Shown: piece after piece, positions 1 through 6,891 of the stretch | Numbering within the stretch: the first letter of the stretch is position 1 | How the letters are laid out: each line of letters begins with the position of its first letter | Source: JAJDYQ01 sp942491945 | GTDB taxonomy: Bacteria > Pseudomonadota > Gammaproteobacteria > JAJDYQ01 | Direction of reading: 5' to 3' | DNA length: 15,727 nucleotides | Assembly: GCA_942491945.1 (NCBI GenBank) | Contig: CALODD010000124.1 | Span: 1-15,727, forward strand | The notes under the pieces: generated by a model | The model's database searches: none | What the model saw: the letters and a program-made list of their open reading frames with translations, nothing else | Told to the model about the DNA's origin: nothing | Position numbers and translations under genes: made by a program

Positions 1-1313
1 CTAAGAAATCCAGCCTTGGTGTCACAAAGAAAGCGCCCAGCGGGACCAGCCGTTACCCAGCTTTTATGCAGTTGCTAAAAACGCAGTTAAAAAGTGATTA
101 CAAACAGGAAGATCTGGAAACTGAAGGTCTCAAGATATTCTCTACACTCGATCCTCTGGCACAAACAGCGGCAGAGAGAGCTTTAGATAAACGTCTTTCA
201 GGCATCGAAAAAGATCGTAAGCTCAAGCGCAACACACTACAGGGTGCGGTTATTGTGACGTCCAGTCATAACGGTGAGCTACTGGCGATGGTCGGTGGTC
301 GCGAGGCACGTTATTCTGGTTTTAATCGAGCGCTTAATGCGCGCCGACAGGTCGGTTCGATTTTAAAGCCAGCGATTTATGCGACGGCTTATTCTCAGCC
401 GCAGCGATATTCCATGTTGACGCCGGTCGATGATTCTCCGCTTCAGGTAAAAACACGCGAGAACGATATATGGCAACCGAAGAACTATGACGGTGAATTT
501 CATGGACGTGTACCGCTGTACACCGCACTCGCACATTCATATAACGCGTCCTCAGCGCGTCTTGGACTAGCCCTCGGTTTAGAGCAGGTGTTCGATACAC
601 TGTACCGTCTGGGAGTAAACCGTAAGCTGCCGCCATATCCATCCGTCTTACTGGGTGCGGCTGAACTGACGCCACTGGAAGTCGCGGGCATGTACCAGAC
701 GCTAGCAGCAAATGGTTTCCAAACGCCAATCCGCGCGATTCGTGATGTACTGGATGCAAACAACAAGGCACTACAGCGTTACCCAATTCAATTGAATCAG
801 GTGATTGATCCATCCGTTGCCTATCTAACCAATGCCAGCCTGATTGAAGTCATGCGAAACGGTACCGGCCGTAGTTTCTACTGGCAGTTTCCAAAGTCCA
901 TGGTCGTAGCAGGCAAGACAGGGACGACCAACGAATTACGCGATAGCTGGTTTGCGGGATTTAGTAATGACAAGCTCGGCGTGGTCTGGGTCGGTAATGA
1001 CGACAACAAGCCAGTGAAACTGACGGGTAGCAATGGTGCCTTACGTGTCTGGACCGATACGATGAAAAAGACCGGCATTGAATCGCTTCGTTTGGCACCA
1101 CCCAGTAATATTGAATTTTCCTGGATTGAACAGTCTACCGGTTATTTAACGAAAGAAGGCTGTGAAGGCGCAGTACAGTTTCCGTTTATTAAAGGTTCGT
1201 CACCAGTACAAAAGTCAGACTGTATTAACGATCAGACGCCAATCAAGGATACAATTCGCGACAAGGTGAAATCCTTCTGGGAAAGTTTGTTTGGCGACGA
1301 TAATGATTATTAA
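1..1313 (+). CDS. mrcB: Penicillin-binding protein 1b, C-terminal (transpeptidase) part, 5' end outside window
   Basis: Bifunctional class A PBP that polymerises and crosslinks peptidoglycan at the outer face of the inner membrane. Only the last ~436 residues are present; the reading frame is open from base 3, so the glycosyltransferase domain lies before the window. The transpeptidase motifs are all visible: SILK with the nucleophilic serine (base ~357), SYN (base ~537) and KTGTT (base ~915). The region PAFMQLLKTQL followed by GLKIFSTLDPLAQ matches the linker between the two domains in E. coli PBP1b, and GGREARYSGFNRA matches the start of its transpeptidase domain. The Met at base 66 is internal and should not be taken as the start. 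A Cys pair near the C-terminus (EGCEGA, KSDCIND) matches the two C-terminal cysteines of E. coli PBP1b. The gene is followed after 33 bp by a lipoprotein of LpoP type, probably in one operon. Confidence 0.95.
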   Translation, partial: KKSSLGVTKKAPSGTSRYPAFMQLLKTQLKSDYKQEDLETEGLKIFSTLDPLAQTAAERALDKRLSGIEKDRKLKRNTLQGAVIVTSSHNGELLAMVGGREARYSGFNRALNARRQVGSILKPAIYATAYSQPQRYSMLTPVDDSPLQVKTRENDIWQPKNYDGEFHGRVPLYTALAHSYNASSARLGLALGLEQVFDTLYRLGVNRKLPPYPSVLLGAAELTPLEVAGMYQTLAANGFQTPIRAIRDVLDANNKALQRYPIQLNQVIDPSVAYLTNASLIEVMRNGTGRSFYWQFPKSMVVAGKTGTTNELRDSWFAGFSNDKLGVVWVGNDDNKPVKLTGSNGALRVWTDTMKKTGIESLRLAPPSNIEFSWIEQSTGYLTKEGCEGAVQFPFIKGSSPVQKSDCINDQTPIKDTIRDKVKSFWESLFGDDNDY

Positions 1314-1346
1314 AAAGAAGATGGCTCAATTGGAGATTCGAGGACA

Positions 1347-1910
1347 ATGATACGACTCGGTGGTTTAGCAATAGCAGGAATCGTGATTTTAGGTGGATGT
1401 TCGGCACAGGGCGGCACTATGGCGCCGGTAGAAGACCGTTCACCAGGTGGTTCCGCGAATAACTATGGCAATACTGTCGCTGAACCTGCGCCCTCTGCAC
1501 CCGAGGTAACGCCCTATGTTGCAGCTCCAACGCCAGCGCCGGTTACTGCTCCACCGGTACAGCCCGCCAGCGCCCCAAGAAAAACCAATTCGGCCACGAA
1601 ATCACTGGTTAGTATTGCCGATGCCAAGATCAAAGGCGGCCAATATGATGCAGCGGCCAATTCCCTGGAACGCGCGCTAAGACACGATCCTAAAAATGCG
1701 GACATCTGGTCAAAGCTTGCCGAGGTGAATCTGCTTCAACGTGATTATTCTCAGGCTGAATCCAAGGCTCTGAAATCTAATGCGCTATCCGGCGGCAACA
1801 AGCCACTCATGGCCAAGAACTGGCGATTGATTAGCAAGTCGCGCCGCCTGCGTGGTGACGGGGTTGGTGCTGATGAAGCTGAAGTTCGCGCCTATAACCT
1901 GACAAAGTAA
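1347..1910 (+). CDS. Outer-membrane TPR lipoprotein, probable PBP1b activator (LpoP-like)
   Basis: 187 residues. A short N-terminal hydrophobic stretch ends in the lipobox LGGC (Cys18), predicting a lipoprotein. Residues ~25-80 are a Pro/Ala/Ser/Thr-rich linker, of the kind that reaches across the periplasm. Residues ~85-180 form tetratricopeptide-type helices, with the clear repeat core GQYDAAANSLERALRHDPKNA followed by WSKLAEVNLLQRDYSQAESKAL. Established knowledge: in Pseudomonas aeruginosa the PBP1b activator LpoP is a TPR lipoprotein encoded beside ponB. The same architecture directly after mrcB makes this the likely equivalent, although orthology is inferred from context and layout. An SD-like GAGG lies 5 nt before the ATG. 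A REP-like hairpin follows the stop codon and may mark the end of the mrcB-lpoP transcript. Confidence 0.75.
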   Translation: MIRLGGLAIAGIVILGGCSAQGGTMAPVEDRSPGGSANNYGNTVAEPAPSAPEVTPYVAAPTPAPVTAPPVQPASAPRKTNSATKSLVSIADAKIKGGQYDAAANSLERALRHDPKNADIWSKLAEVNLLQRDYSQAESKALKSNALSGGNKPLMAKNWRLISKSRRLRGDGVGADEAEVRAYNLTK

Positions 1911-1921
1911 TTGTTATATGG

Positions 1922-1946
1922 ATTCCGGCTAAAGACCTGCCGGAAT
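1922..1946. repeat. REP-like hairpin overlapping the apparent first ATG of yoaA
   Basis: Perfect 8-bp arms ATTCCGGC / GCCGGAAT with a 9-nt loop, followed by GACA. The geometry (8-9-8) and the flanking TGAC/GTCA tag match the stem-loops at 13185-13420, so this looks like a single copy of the same dispersed repeat family. It lies between lpoP and yoaA, and its right arm contains the ATG at 1945. It could act as a transcript-end stabiliser or attenuator; no T-tract follows. Confidence 0.7.
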
Positions 1947-1959
1947 GACAGCATCTCAT

Positions 1960-3891
1960 ATGCAGGTATCTGAACATCTCAAAGAAGGCGGTGCGCTTAG
2001 TCAGGCTGTTAAAGGTTTCGCGCCGCGTGAACAACAACAGCAAATGGCTGATGGGGTTGCTCAAACTATTGAAGATGGGGGCACGCTCGTTGTTGAAGCA
2101 GGCACAGGCGTCGGAAAAACCTTTGCCTATCTTGTGCCTGCGATCGAATCTGGTAAGCGAGTCATCATCGCTACGGGTACCAAAAACCTGCTGGACCAAC
2201 TCTTTCATAATGATCTGCCAGTCGTTCGTGGTGCGCTAGGCGTTCCAGTCACTGTAGCCTTACTCAAAGGTCGAGCAAATTATCTTTGTACACATCGGCT
2301 GGATATCAATCGTAAAGGTGGTGACCGACATAGTGATCGCTATCAACACGAGCTATCGATGATCGATGACTGGGCTGGGCGAACATTAACCGGCGACATC
2401 GCTGAAATGGATGATGTTGAAGAAGGTTCCATGGTTTGGCCGCTTGTAACATCCACAGCAGAAAACTGTCTGGGTTCAGACTGCGATGACTATGAGGACT
2501 GTTTTGTTCTGAAAGCGCGGCGTGAAGCACAAGCCGCAGATATAGTGGTGATCAATCATCATCTGTTCTTTGCCGACATGGCATTAAAAGAGCAGGGCTT
2601 TGGCGACATCCTGCCGGGTGCCGATGTCTTCATTATTGATGAAGCACATCAGTTGCCGGAGATCGCCAGTAACTTCTTCGGTATTACGGTTACATCGCGA
2701 CAGCTATATAACCTGACAACCGACACCGTCGCGGAACACATTAAAGAAGGCGGTGCGCTCAGTGAATTACCGGACTCGGTCGACAAGCTGGAACGATCCA
2801 TTGCCGACATGAGGTTATGTATGGGGCCGACTGGTCAACGACTGTCGTGGGAAGAAGTAAGCAGGCTGGAAAATTTCACGGATTTTCTAACCGTCGCGAA
2901 AAAGAATCTGGTTGTAGTCCGTGACTGGCTAGCTGATGCATCAGAGCGTAGTAAAGGTCTGGATAACTGTCATAAACGCTGCCTGGTGTTGTATGAACGC
3001 GTTAACGCCATGACCTTATTACTGGATGAGACCGTCGAAAGCGAAGTACGGCATGACCGTGTACGTTGGGCCGATACCAGCCGCCGAGGATTTGGATTAC
3101 ACAGTACACCACTCGATATCGCTGAAATTTTTCGAGCCAATATGGAAGAAATGCAGGCGAGCTGGATCTTTACTTCAGCAACACTAGCCGTTGGCGATAG
3201 TTTTAAACACTTTAATCGACGACTCGGATTACAAGAACCAGCAACACAGGCACTAGGTAGTCCGTTTGATTATGAAAAGAATGCACTGAATTACATACCT
3301 ACTGATATGCCCGAACCTTCAGACCCTTCGTATACACGAGAGGTTTGTACCAAAGCCTTGCCCGTTATTGAAGCGGCTGGTGGCCGAACGTTCATGTTGT
3401 TTACCAGTCATCGTGCATTGAAAATCGCCGCAGAATTTATAAAAGACCATATCGATGAATATCCGATACTGGTACAGGGTGACGCGCCGAAACAGCGATT
3501 ATTAAAAGATTTTAAAGCGCAAGGAAATGCCATCCTGTTAGGCACAGCTAGTTTCTGGGAAGGCGTCGATGTACGAGGAGATGCTTTATCTTGTGTCATC
3601 ATCGATAAACTACCATTCGCATCACCGGGTGATCCCGTCATGCAGGCTAGACTGGATGCCATGAAGAAGCGGGGCGAAAATCCGTTCTTTGATTATCAGG
3701 TACCAAGTGCCGTAGTTACATTGAAACAGGGTGTAGGTCGACTCATACGTGATGTGAATGATCAGGGCGTATTGATGTTATGTGACCCAAGGTTAACAGG
3801 CAAATCATACGGAAAAGTATTCCTGAAAAGTTTGCCGAGTATGCGAGAGACACGCGAAAGTCAGGATGTGGAAGTATTTTTTAATAAATAA
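1960..3891 (+). CDS. yoaA: YoaA-type (DinG/XPD-like) iron-sulfur DNA helicase
   Basis: Superfamily 2, XPD-like 5'-3' DNA helicase. E. coli YoaA works with the polymerase clamp-loader subunit HolC (chi) in repair of replication-blocking damage. Numbered from the upstream in-frame ATG at 1945, Walker A GTGVGKT is at residues 53-59, DEAH at 232-235, SAT at 411-413 and motif VI QGVGRLIR at 595-602. Four cysteines at 115, 175, 180 and 186 (YLC, NCLGSDC, DC) fit the 4Fe-4S ligands of the family. The length, and matches such as WPLVTST, NCLGSDC and VVINHHLFFADM, fit YoaA better than DinG. The start is uncertain: ATG 1945 lies in the arm of a REP-like hairpin and neither ATG has a good SD, so ATG 1960 (MQVSEHLK) is preferred, giving 643 aa. 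Proximity to tsaB resembles the E. coli yoaA-tsaB neighbourhood. Confidence 0.92.
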   Translation: MQVSEHLKEGGALSQAVKGFAPREQQQQMADGVAQTIEDGGTLVVEAGTGVGKTFAYLVPAIESGKRVIIATGTKNLLDQLFHNDLPVVRGALGVPVTVALLKGRANYLCTHRLDINRKGGDRHSDRYQHELSMIDDWAGRTLTGDIAEMDDVEEGSMVWPLVTSTAENCLGSDCDDYEDCFVLKARREAQAADIVVINHHLFFADMALKEQGFGDILPGADVFIIDEAHQLPEIASNFFGITVTSRQLYNLTTDTVAEHIKEGGALSELPDSVDKLERSIADMRLCMGPTGQRLSWEEVSRLENFTDFLTVAKKNLVVVRDWLADASERSKGLDNCHKRCLVLYERVNAMTLLLDETVESEVRHDRVRWADTSRRGFGLHSTPLDIAEIFRANMEEMQASWIFTSATLAVGDSFKHFNRRLGLQEPATQALGSPFDYEKNALNYIPTDMPEPSDPSYTREVCTKALPVIEAAGGRTFMLFTSHRALKIAAEFIKDHIDEYPILVQGDAPKQRLLKDFKAQGNAILLGTASFWEGVDVRGDALSCVIIDKLPFASPGDPVMQARLDAMKKRGENPFFDYQVPSAVVTLKQGVGRLIRDVNDQGVLMLCDPRLTGKSYGKVFLKSLPSMRETRESQDVEVFFNK

Positions 3892-3927
3892 ATAATCGAG
3901 CATTAGCTGAAACCCGGAGTTAAGCAG

Positions 3928-4551
3928 ATGAAAAAATATAATGTGCTATTAATCGTAGTCTTCGCGCTACTCATTCAAGGTTGTATAGCGACAACACAGA
4001 CAGCGGGGCGGAATATACATCCAGAAGAGATTTCTGATATTAAAGATAAAGCAATTCTGTTTGGTATGTTATCTGCAGAAGGTGGAACGGATGCATCGTT
4101 ATATATTGATCAACAAGGCAAGGCCAAAACAATAGAACTGGAAGCACTTGGCTTGATGCGAGGTGCGAAACAAATTGATGATAATGGTAAAAAGGGTAGG
4201 CTGTTTTCGATAGCAGTTGAACCAGGGAGTTTTCAACTAACAAGATGGACGATGTATTTGCTGCAAGGTGGAAAAGAAAAAGTCTACTACGGAAACAGTT
4301 TGGAAAAGCCAGATACATTTAGTGCAAAATCAGGAGAACTGATTTATCTGGGTAGTTTCAATGTAAAAGCGAAAACCGGACTAAATCATTTCAATCTTCC
4401 TGTCGTTGAAGGTGCTACGTTTGAAACTCACCCGCAGTTAAAGCGTGATCATGAGTTTCTGCTAGAGAAATATCCTGCGCTGGCAGGGAAAGAATTAACA
4501 GATTATTCAAGTAGAATAATAAAGTGGAACGGTCAGGAAAATAAAGAATAG
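3928..4551 (+). CDS. Putative lipoprotein of unknown function
   Basis: 207 residues. The N-terminus MKKYNVLLIVVFALLIQGC is a lipoprotein-type signal with Cys19 as the likely lipidated residue; Gln at -2 is unusual but tolerated. The rest is soluble and mostly beta-prone, with no motif I recognise. GGAG lies 8 nt before the ATG, and the gene starts 36 bp after the helicase stop, so co-transcription is likely. Base composition is AT-richer than in the helicase. In E. coli a lipoprotein gene (yeaY, slp-like) also sits near tsaB, but I see no clear sequence reason to equate the two. It is followed by a convergent hairpin terminator candidate. Confidence 0.75.
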   Translation: MKKYNVLLIVVFALLIQGCIATTQTAGRNIHPEEISDIKDKAILFGMLSAEGGTDASLYIDQQGKAKTIELEALGLMRGAKQIDDNGKKGRLFSIAVEPGSFQLTRWTMYLLQGGKEKVYYGNSLEKPDTFSAKSGELIYLGSFNVKAKTGLNHFNLPVVEGATFETHPQLKRDHEFLLEKYPALAGKELTDYSSRIIKWNGQENKE

Positions 4552-4569
4552 TCGTTTTGGATGCCTAAC

Positions 4570-4607
4570 CTGAACATTACTGACTTTGGAAAAGCCAGTA
4601 ATGTCAG
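4570..4607. terminator. Long hairpin between convergent genes
   Basis: A 14-bp stem (4574-4587 with 4591-4604, one A-C mismatch) closes on a 3-nt GGA loop. It is extended by CTG/CAG at the base after a one-base bulge. It lies exactly between the stop codons of the + strand lipoprotein and the - strand basic protein, so it could end transcription from both sides. Neither side has a strong T-run, so this is not a textbook intrinsic terminator. Confidence 0.5.
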
Positions 4608-4623
4608 ATCATTAAAAAGATAC

Positions 4624-5076
4624 TTAACTTTCTTTAGTCGCTCTGCGACGACGCTTTCTAGGCGGCTTATTTAGTTCTTTTTCTACTTTAGCTATTGCTG
4701 ATGCATGAGCTTTTAGACGGCGTACTGCTCCGCGTAATGCACTTAATTCTTCAGTAACTGTTTTACGTGCGCGAACGTTTTTATCAATCTCACGCGTGAC
4801 GGTTTTTAGTTCCTTATCTGTCGCGGCGATTAGTTTTTTACCTTCAGCAGAAGGATTTGTTTTATGCTTTTGAGCGGCTTTGGTTTTACGTTTCTGTAGT
4901 GTTTGTTTCTTTTTCTTCAGACGGCGGATAACGCCGAGAGTTTTTACAGAAAGCTTTGCATGGTTGCCAAGTGTACTTTCGGCGAGTGAAACGGTATCAG
5001 TAATTTTACTGGTCGAAGTATCTACAATATTTTGAACGGCGCTGGCTTTTATTTGTTTACGTTTTGCGGCAGGCAT
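4624..5076 (-). CDS. Small, very basic coiled-coil protein, function unknown
   Basis: 150 residues from the ATG at 5076, which has AGGAG 7 nt upstream. A longer in-frame version from 5127 lacks such support. The protein is strikingly rich in Lys and Arg: KRLKKKKQTLQKRK-like stretches fill the middle, and the C-terminus ends in RKRRRRATKES. A heptad-like helical segment (residues ~85-135, KELKTVTREIDKNVRARK then VTEELSALRGAVRRL) suggests a coiled coil. There is no signal peptide or membrane segment. The charge suggests nucleic-acid binding, as in histone-H1-like or other nucleoid-associated proteins, but this is inference from composition only and no family is recognised. It is divergent from tsaB. 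Confidence 0.75.
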   Translation of the reverse strand: MPAAKRKQIKASAVQNIVDTSTSKITDTVSLAESTLGNHAKLSVKTLGVIRRLKKKKQTLQKRKTKAAQKHKTNPSAEGKKLIAATDKELKTVTREIDKNVRARKTVTEELSALRGAVRRLKAHASAIAKVEKELNKPPRKRRRRATKES

Positions 5077-5114
5077 AATAGCTCCTTTAATGTTGACTAC
5101 CCGAGCATACCGAG

Positions 5115-5145
5115 AATATAACCCCACGACAAATAGTGTTGTAAA
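5115..5145 (-). promoter_or_regulatory. Candidate sigma70 promoter for the basic coiled-coil gene
   Basis: Reading the - strand, TTTACA (5145-5140) and TATATT (5120-5115) are 19 nt apart, or 18 nt if TTACAA is used as -35. The expected transcript start near 5108 gives a leader of about 32 nt that contains the AGGAG of the gene. Confidence 0.45.
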
Positions 5146-5171
5146 TTGAAGTGCATAATATTGTTAAAACT

Positions 5172-5230
5172 CCTCGAATAAATCACATTACTGATCAAAG
5201 TAATACACGGCTTAAATGGATTTTTCGAGG
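5172..5230. repeat. Nested inverted repeats in the divergent basic-protein/tsaB intergenic region
   Basis: The outer arms CCTCGAA (from 5172) and TTCGAGG (to 5230) extend inward by a further AAATC/GATTT after one bulged base. Inside them lies ATTACT-N6-AGTAAT (5187-5204). The arrangement lies upstream of both divergent genes and could be an operator pair or a large stem-loop; no regulator is identifiable. Confidence 0.4.
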
Positions 5231-5247
5231 TGCTCGTAAGTTTGAGA

Positions 5248-5253
5248 TACAAT
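5248..5253 (+). promoter_or_regulatory. Candidate -10 element of tsaB (possible leaderless transcript)
   Basis: TACAAT ends 7 nt before the tsaB ATG at 5261, so transcription would begin at or next to the start codon. No SD sequence precedes the ATG. The -35 region is poor (TTCGAG-like). Confidence 0.4.
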
Positions 5254-5260
5254 CCACCGT

Positions 5261-5971
5261 ATGAAGATCCTAGCTTTAGACACAACTCAGGAATATTGTT
5301 CGGTCGCGCTTTCAAATGCAGGTGAATTAATCCTGCGTGAAGAGTTAGCGCCTCGCTCTCATACTGACCTGGTCCTGCCTCAGGTTGAGTCAGTACTTGC
5401 TGAAGCAGGTTTACAGCTTAAGCAACTCGATGCACTGGCATTTGGTCGTGGTCCTGGAAGCTTTACCGGATTACGTATTGCTGCTGGTGTTGTTCAAGGT
5501 CTGGCACTCGGTGCTGATTTGCCCGTAGCCCCAGTTTCTTCGCTCGCTGCGATGGCGCAAGGACAGTATCGTTTGAATAATACATACACACATATCTGCG
5601 CCGCTTTCGATGCGCGCATACAGGAAGTGTACTGGGGTAACTATCAGTTGGCCGACGGCATTATGCAGAGCGTGACCGATGAAGCCGTGAATTCACCGGA
5701 TGATTTATATCTGCCAGAAGAAGGGCAATGGTTAGCGATTGGTGCAGGCTGGAAGGCTTATCCTCAAATGCAGGAACGACTCGCAGATCGTTTAATTGAT
5801 GTGATCCCAGATACAGCCCCATTAGCGCAGGACATGATTCCAATCGCACAGTGGATTATCGATAACGACCAACTTGTGAGCGCCGAAGAAGCAATCCCGG
5901 TTTATCTTCGCCAGAAAGTCGCGCAAACGATTAGCGAACGCAAACAGGCAAAGGCGGCCAAAGCTTCATGA
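5261..5971 (+). CDS. tsaB: TsaB, tRNA t6A37 threonylcarbamoyltransferase complex subunit
   Basis: 236 residues, close to the E. coli length of 231. TsaB is the ASKHA-fold partner that dimerises with the catalytic subunit TsaD and, with TsaE and TsaC, makes N6-threonylcarbamoyladenosine at position 37 of ANN-decoding tRNAs in the cytoplasm. The N-terminal MKILALDTTQEYCSVAL and the signature GRGPGSFTGLRIAAGV (from residue 62) are diagnostic, as is the length, which is much shorter than TsaD. The C-terminal VYLRQKVAQ is the usual family ending. The stop codon overlaps the start of the next gene (ATGA), indicating translational coupling with an unknown membrane protein. A -10 element sits close to the start codon and there is no SD, so the message may be leaderless. 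Confidence 0.95.
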   Translation: MKILALDTTQEYCSVALSNAGELILREELAPRSHTDLVLPQVESVLAEAGLQLKQLDALAFGRGPGSFTGLRIAAGVVQGLALGADLPVAPVSSLAAMAQGQYRLNNTYTHICAAFDARIQEVYWGNYQLADGIMQSVTDEAVNSPDDLYLPEEGQWLAIGAGWKAYPQMQERLADRLIDVIPDTAPLAQDMIPIAQWIIDNDQLVSAEEAIPVYLRQKVAQTISERKQAKAAKAS

Positions 5972-6825
5972 TGAAAGACCGGCGAGTCTGGCTAAGTATC
6001 ATTGCAGCACTACTCGTCATCCTGTCGTTTAGTCGAGTCCTTGATAACGCCAGTTCACAAAGCACTGAAGAAGCTCTTGTAAGGGCATTGGCTACCTATG
6101 GTGTAGCACGTGCTTTAAATGGTGTTATATCGGTAGCACAAGGCACAGAGTTAGCCATAGAACCTGCGGGTGTTGGTGTGATTCTCACACCCGGTCAGAT
6201 ACTCGATCCCATCAATGATTTAATCGAACGCTTTTCCTGGGTGATGCTGGTTAGTAGTGCATCGCTTGGTGTGCTCAACGTCCTGTTATCGATCAGTATC
6301 TGGATATGGCTCAGTGTGGTTCTCGGTATTGGTATTACGGCCACTGTCGTCTTTCAATGGCGACAGGATCTGGTTTCGGATGCGGCGCAAAACTTACTGA
6401 CTAAAGTCGTGTTGCTATTAATCTTGTTACGTTTTGCTGCGCCAGTAATCGCGATCACCAATGATCTGGTTTACGAACAGTTTCTGGAACCACGTTATCA
6501 AACTGCAATAACGGAGTTACAGCAAACGACGACAGAAATTAATGAAATCAACAAAGAAACACAGATCAGTTCGAGTTCAACGAATGATGGTTCGATACTT
6601 GATAGAGCAAAGGCGTTAATCGATTCAGCAACGACATCAATCGCCGACACCTGTGAGATAGAAGGAAAGATGCAGCGCTATGAAGAAGCAGCCAGCGATG
6701 CTTCTCGGCATACGATTGATTTGATTGTCATCTTTATCTTCCAGACCATACTGCTACCGATCTTCTTTCTCTGGCTGGTCTGGCAGTTGGCGAAATGGCT
6801 TATGCTGGCATTTAAAGATCCGTAA
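5968..6825 (+). CDS. Unknown multi-pass membrane protein coupled to tsaB
   Basis: 285 residues, not recognised as a named family. Hydrophobic segments lie at about 7-24 (signal anchor or first helix), 91-130 (long enough for two helices), 145-165 and 249-272. Between residues ~174 and 245 is a polar, probably extracytoplasmic or cytoplasmic loop with a coiled-coil-like part (TELQQTTTEINEINKE) and a single Cys near 229. A periplasmic-type loop of ~65 residues lies between the first two membrane segments. The start overlaps the tsaB stop by 4 nt; an alternative ATG follows immediately. The overlap points to co-expression with tsaB, but nothing in the sequence shows a role in tRNA modification. 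Confidence 0.8.
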   Translation: MMKDRRVWLSIIAALLVILSFSRVLDNASSQSTEEALVRALATYGVARALNGVISVAQGTELAIEPAGVGVILTPGQILDPINDLIERFSWVMLVSSASLGVLNVLLSISIWIWLSVVLGIGITATVVFQWRQDLVSDAAQNLLTKVVLLLILLRFAAPVIAITNDLVYEQFLEPRYQTAITELQQTTTEINEINKETQISSSSTNDGSILDRAKALIDSATTSIADTCEIEGKMQRYEEAASDASRHTIDLIVIFIFQTILLPIFFLWLVWQLAKWLMLAFKDP

Positions 6826-6861
6826 CAAAACTGTCATATATTCTCATCCACGAATCTGTAA

Positions 6862-6888
6862 AATACCGCGCCATTATTCGGGGGTATT
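6862..6888 (+). promoter_or_regulatory. Possible leader hairpin masking the SD of the Pycsar-effector-like gene
   Basis: The arms AATACC (6862-6867) and GGTATT (6883-6888) can pair in the mRNA. The second arm overlaps the only SD-like run (GGGGG, 6880-6884) before the GTG at 6892. A 15-nt loop makes the pairing modest. Confidence 0.3.
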
Positions 6889-6891
6889 ACA

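Noticed and set aside
1981..2759. A 17-bp identical stretch at 1981-1997 and 2743-2759 within yoaA, encoding KEGGAL twice
   Set aside because: The first copy aligns with the conserved YoaA N-terminus and the second lies in the insertion region between domains. The match is short and limited to one peptide motif, so chance or codon bias explains it.
4040..4318. 92-codon - strand frame within the lipoprotein at 3928-4551
   Set aside because: Antisense shadow; no SD and no credible protein pattern.
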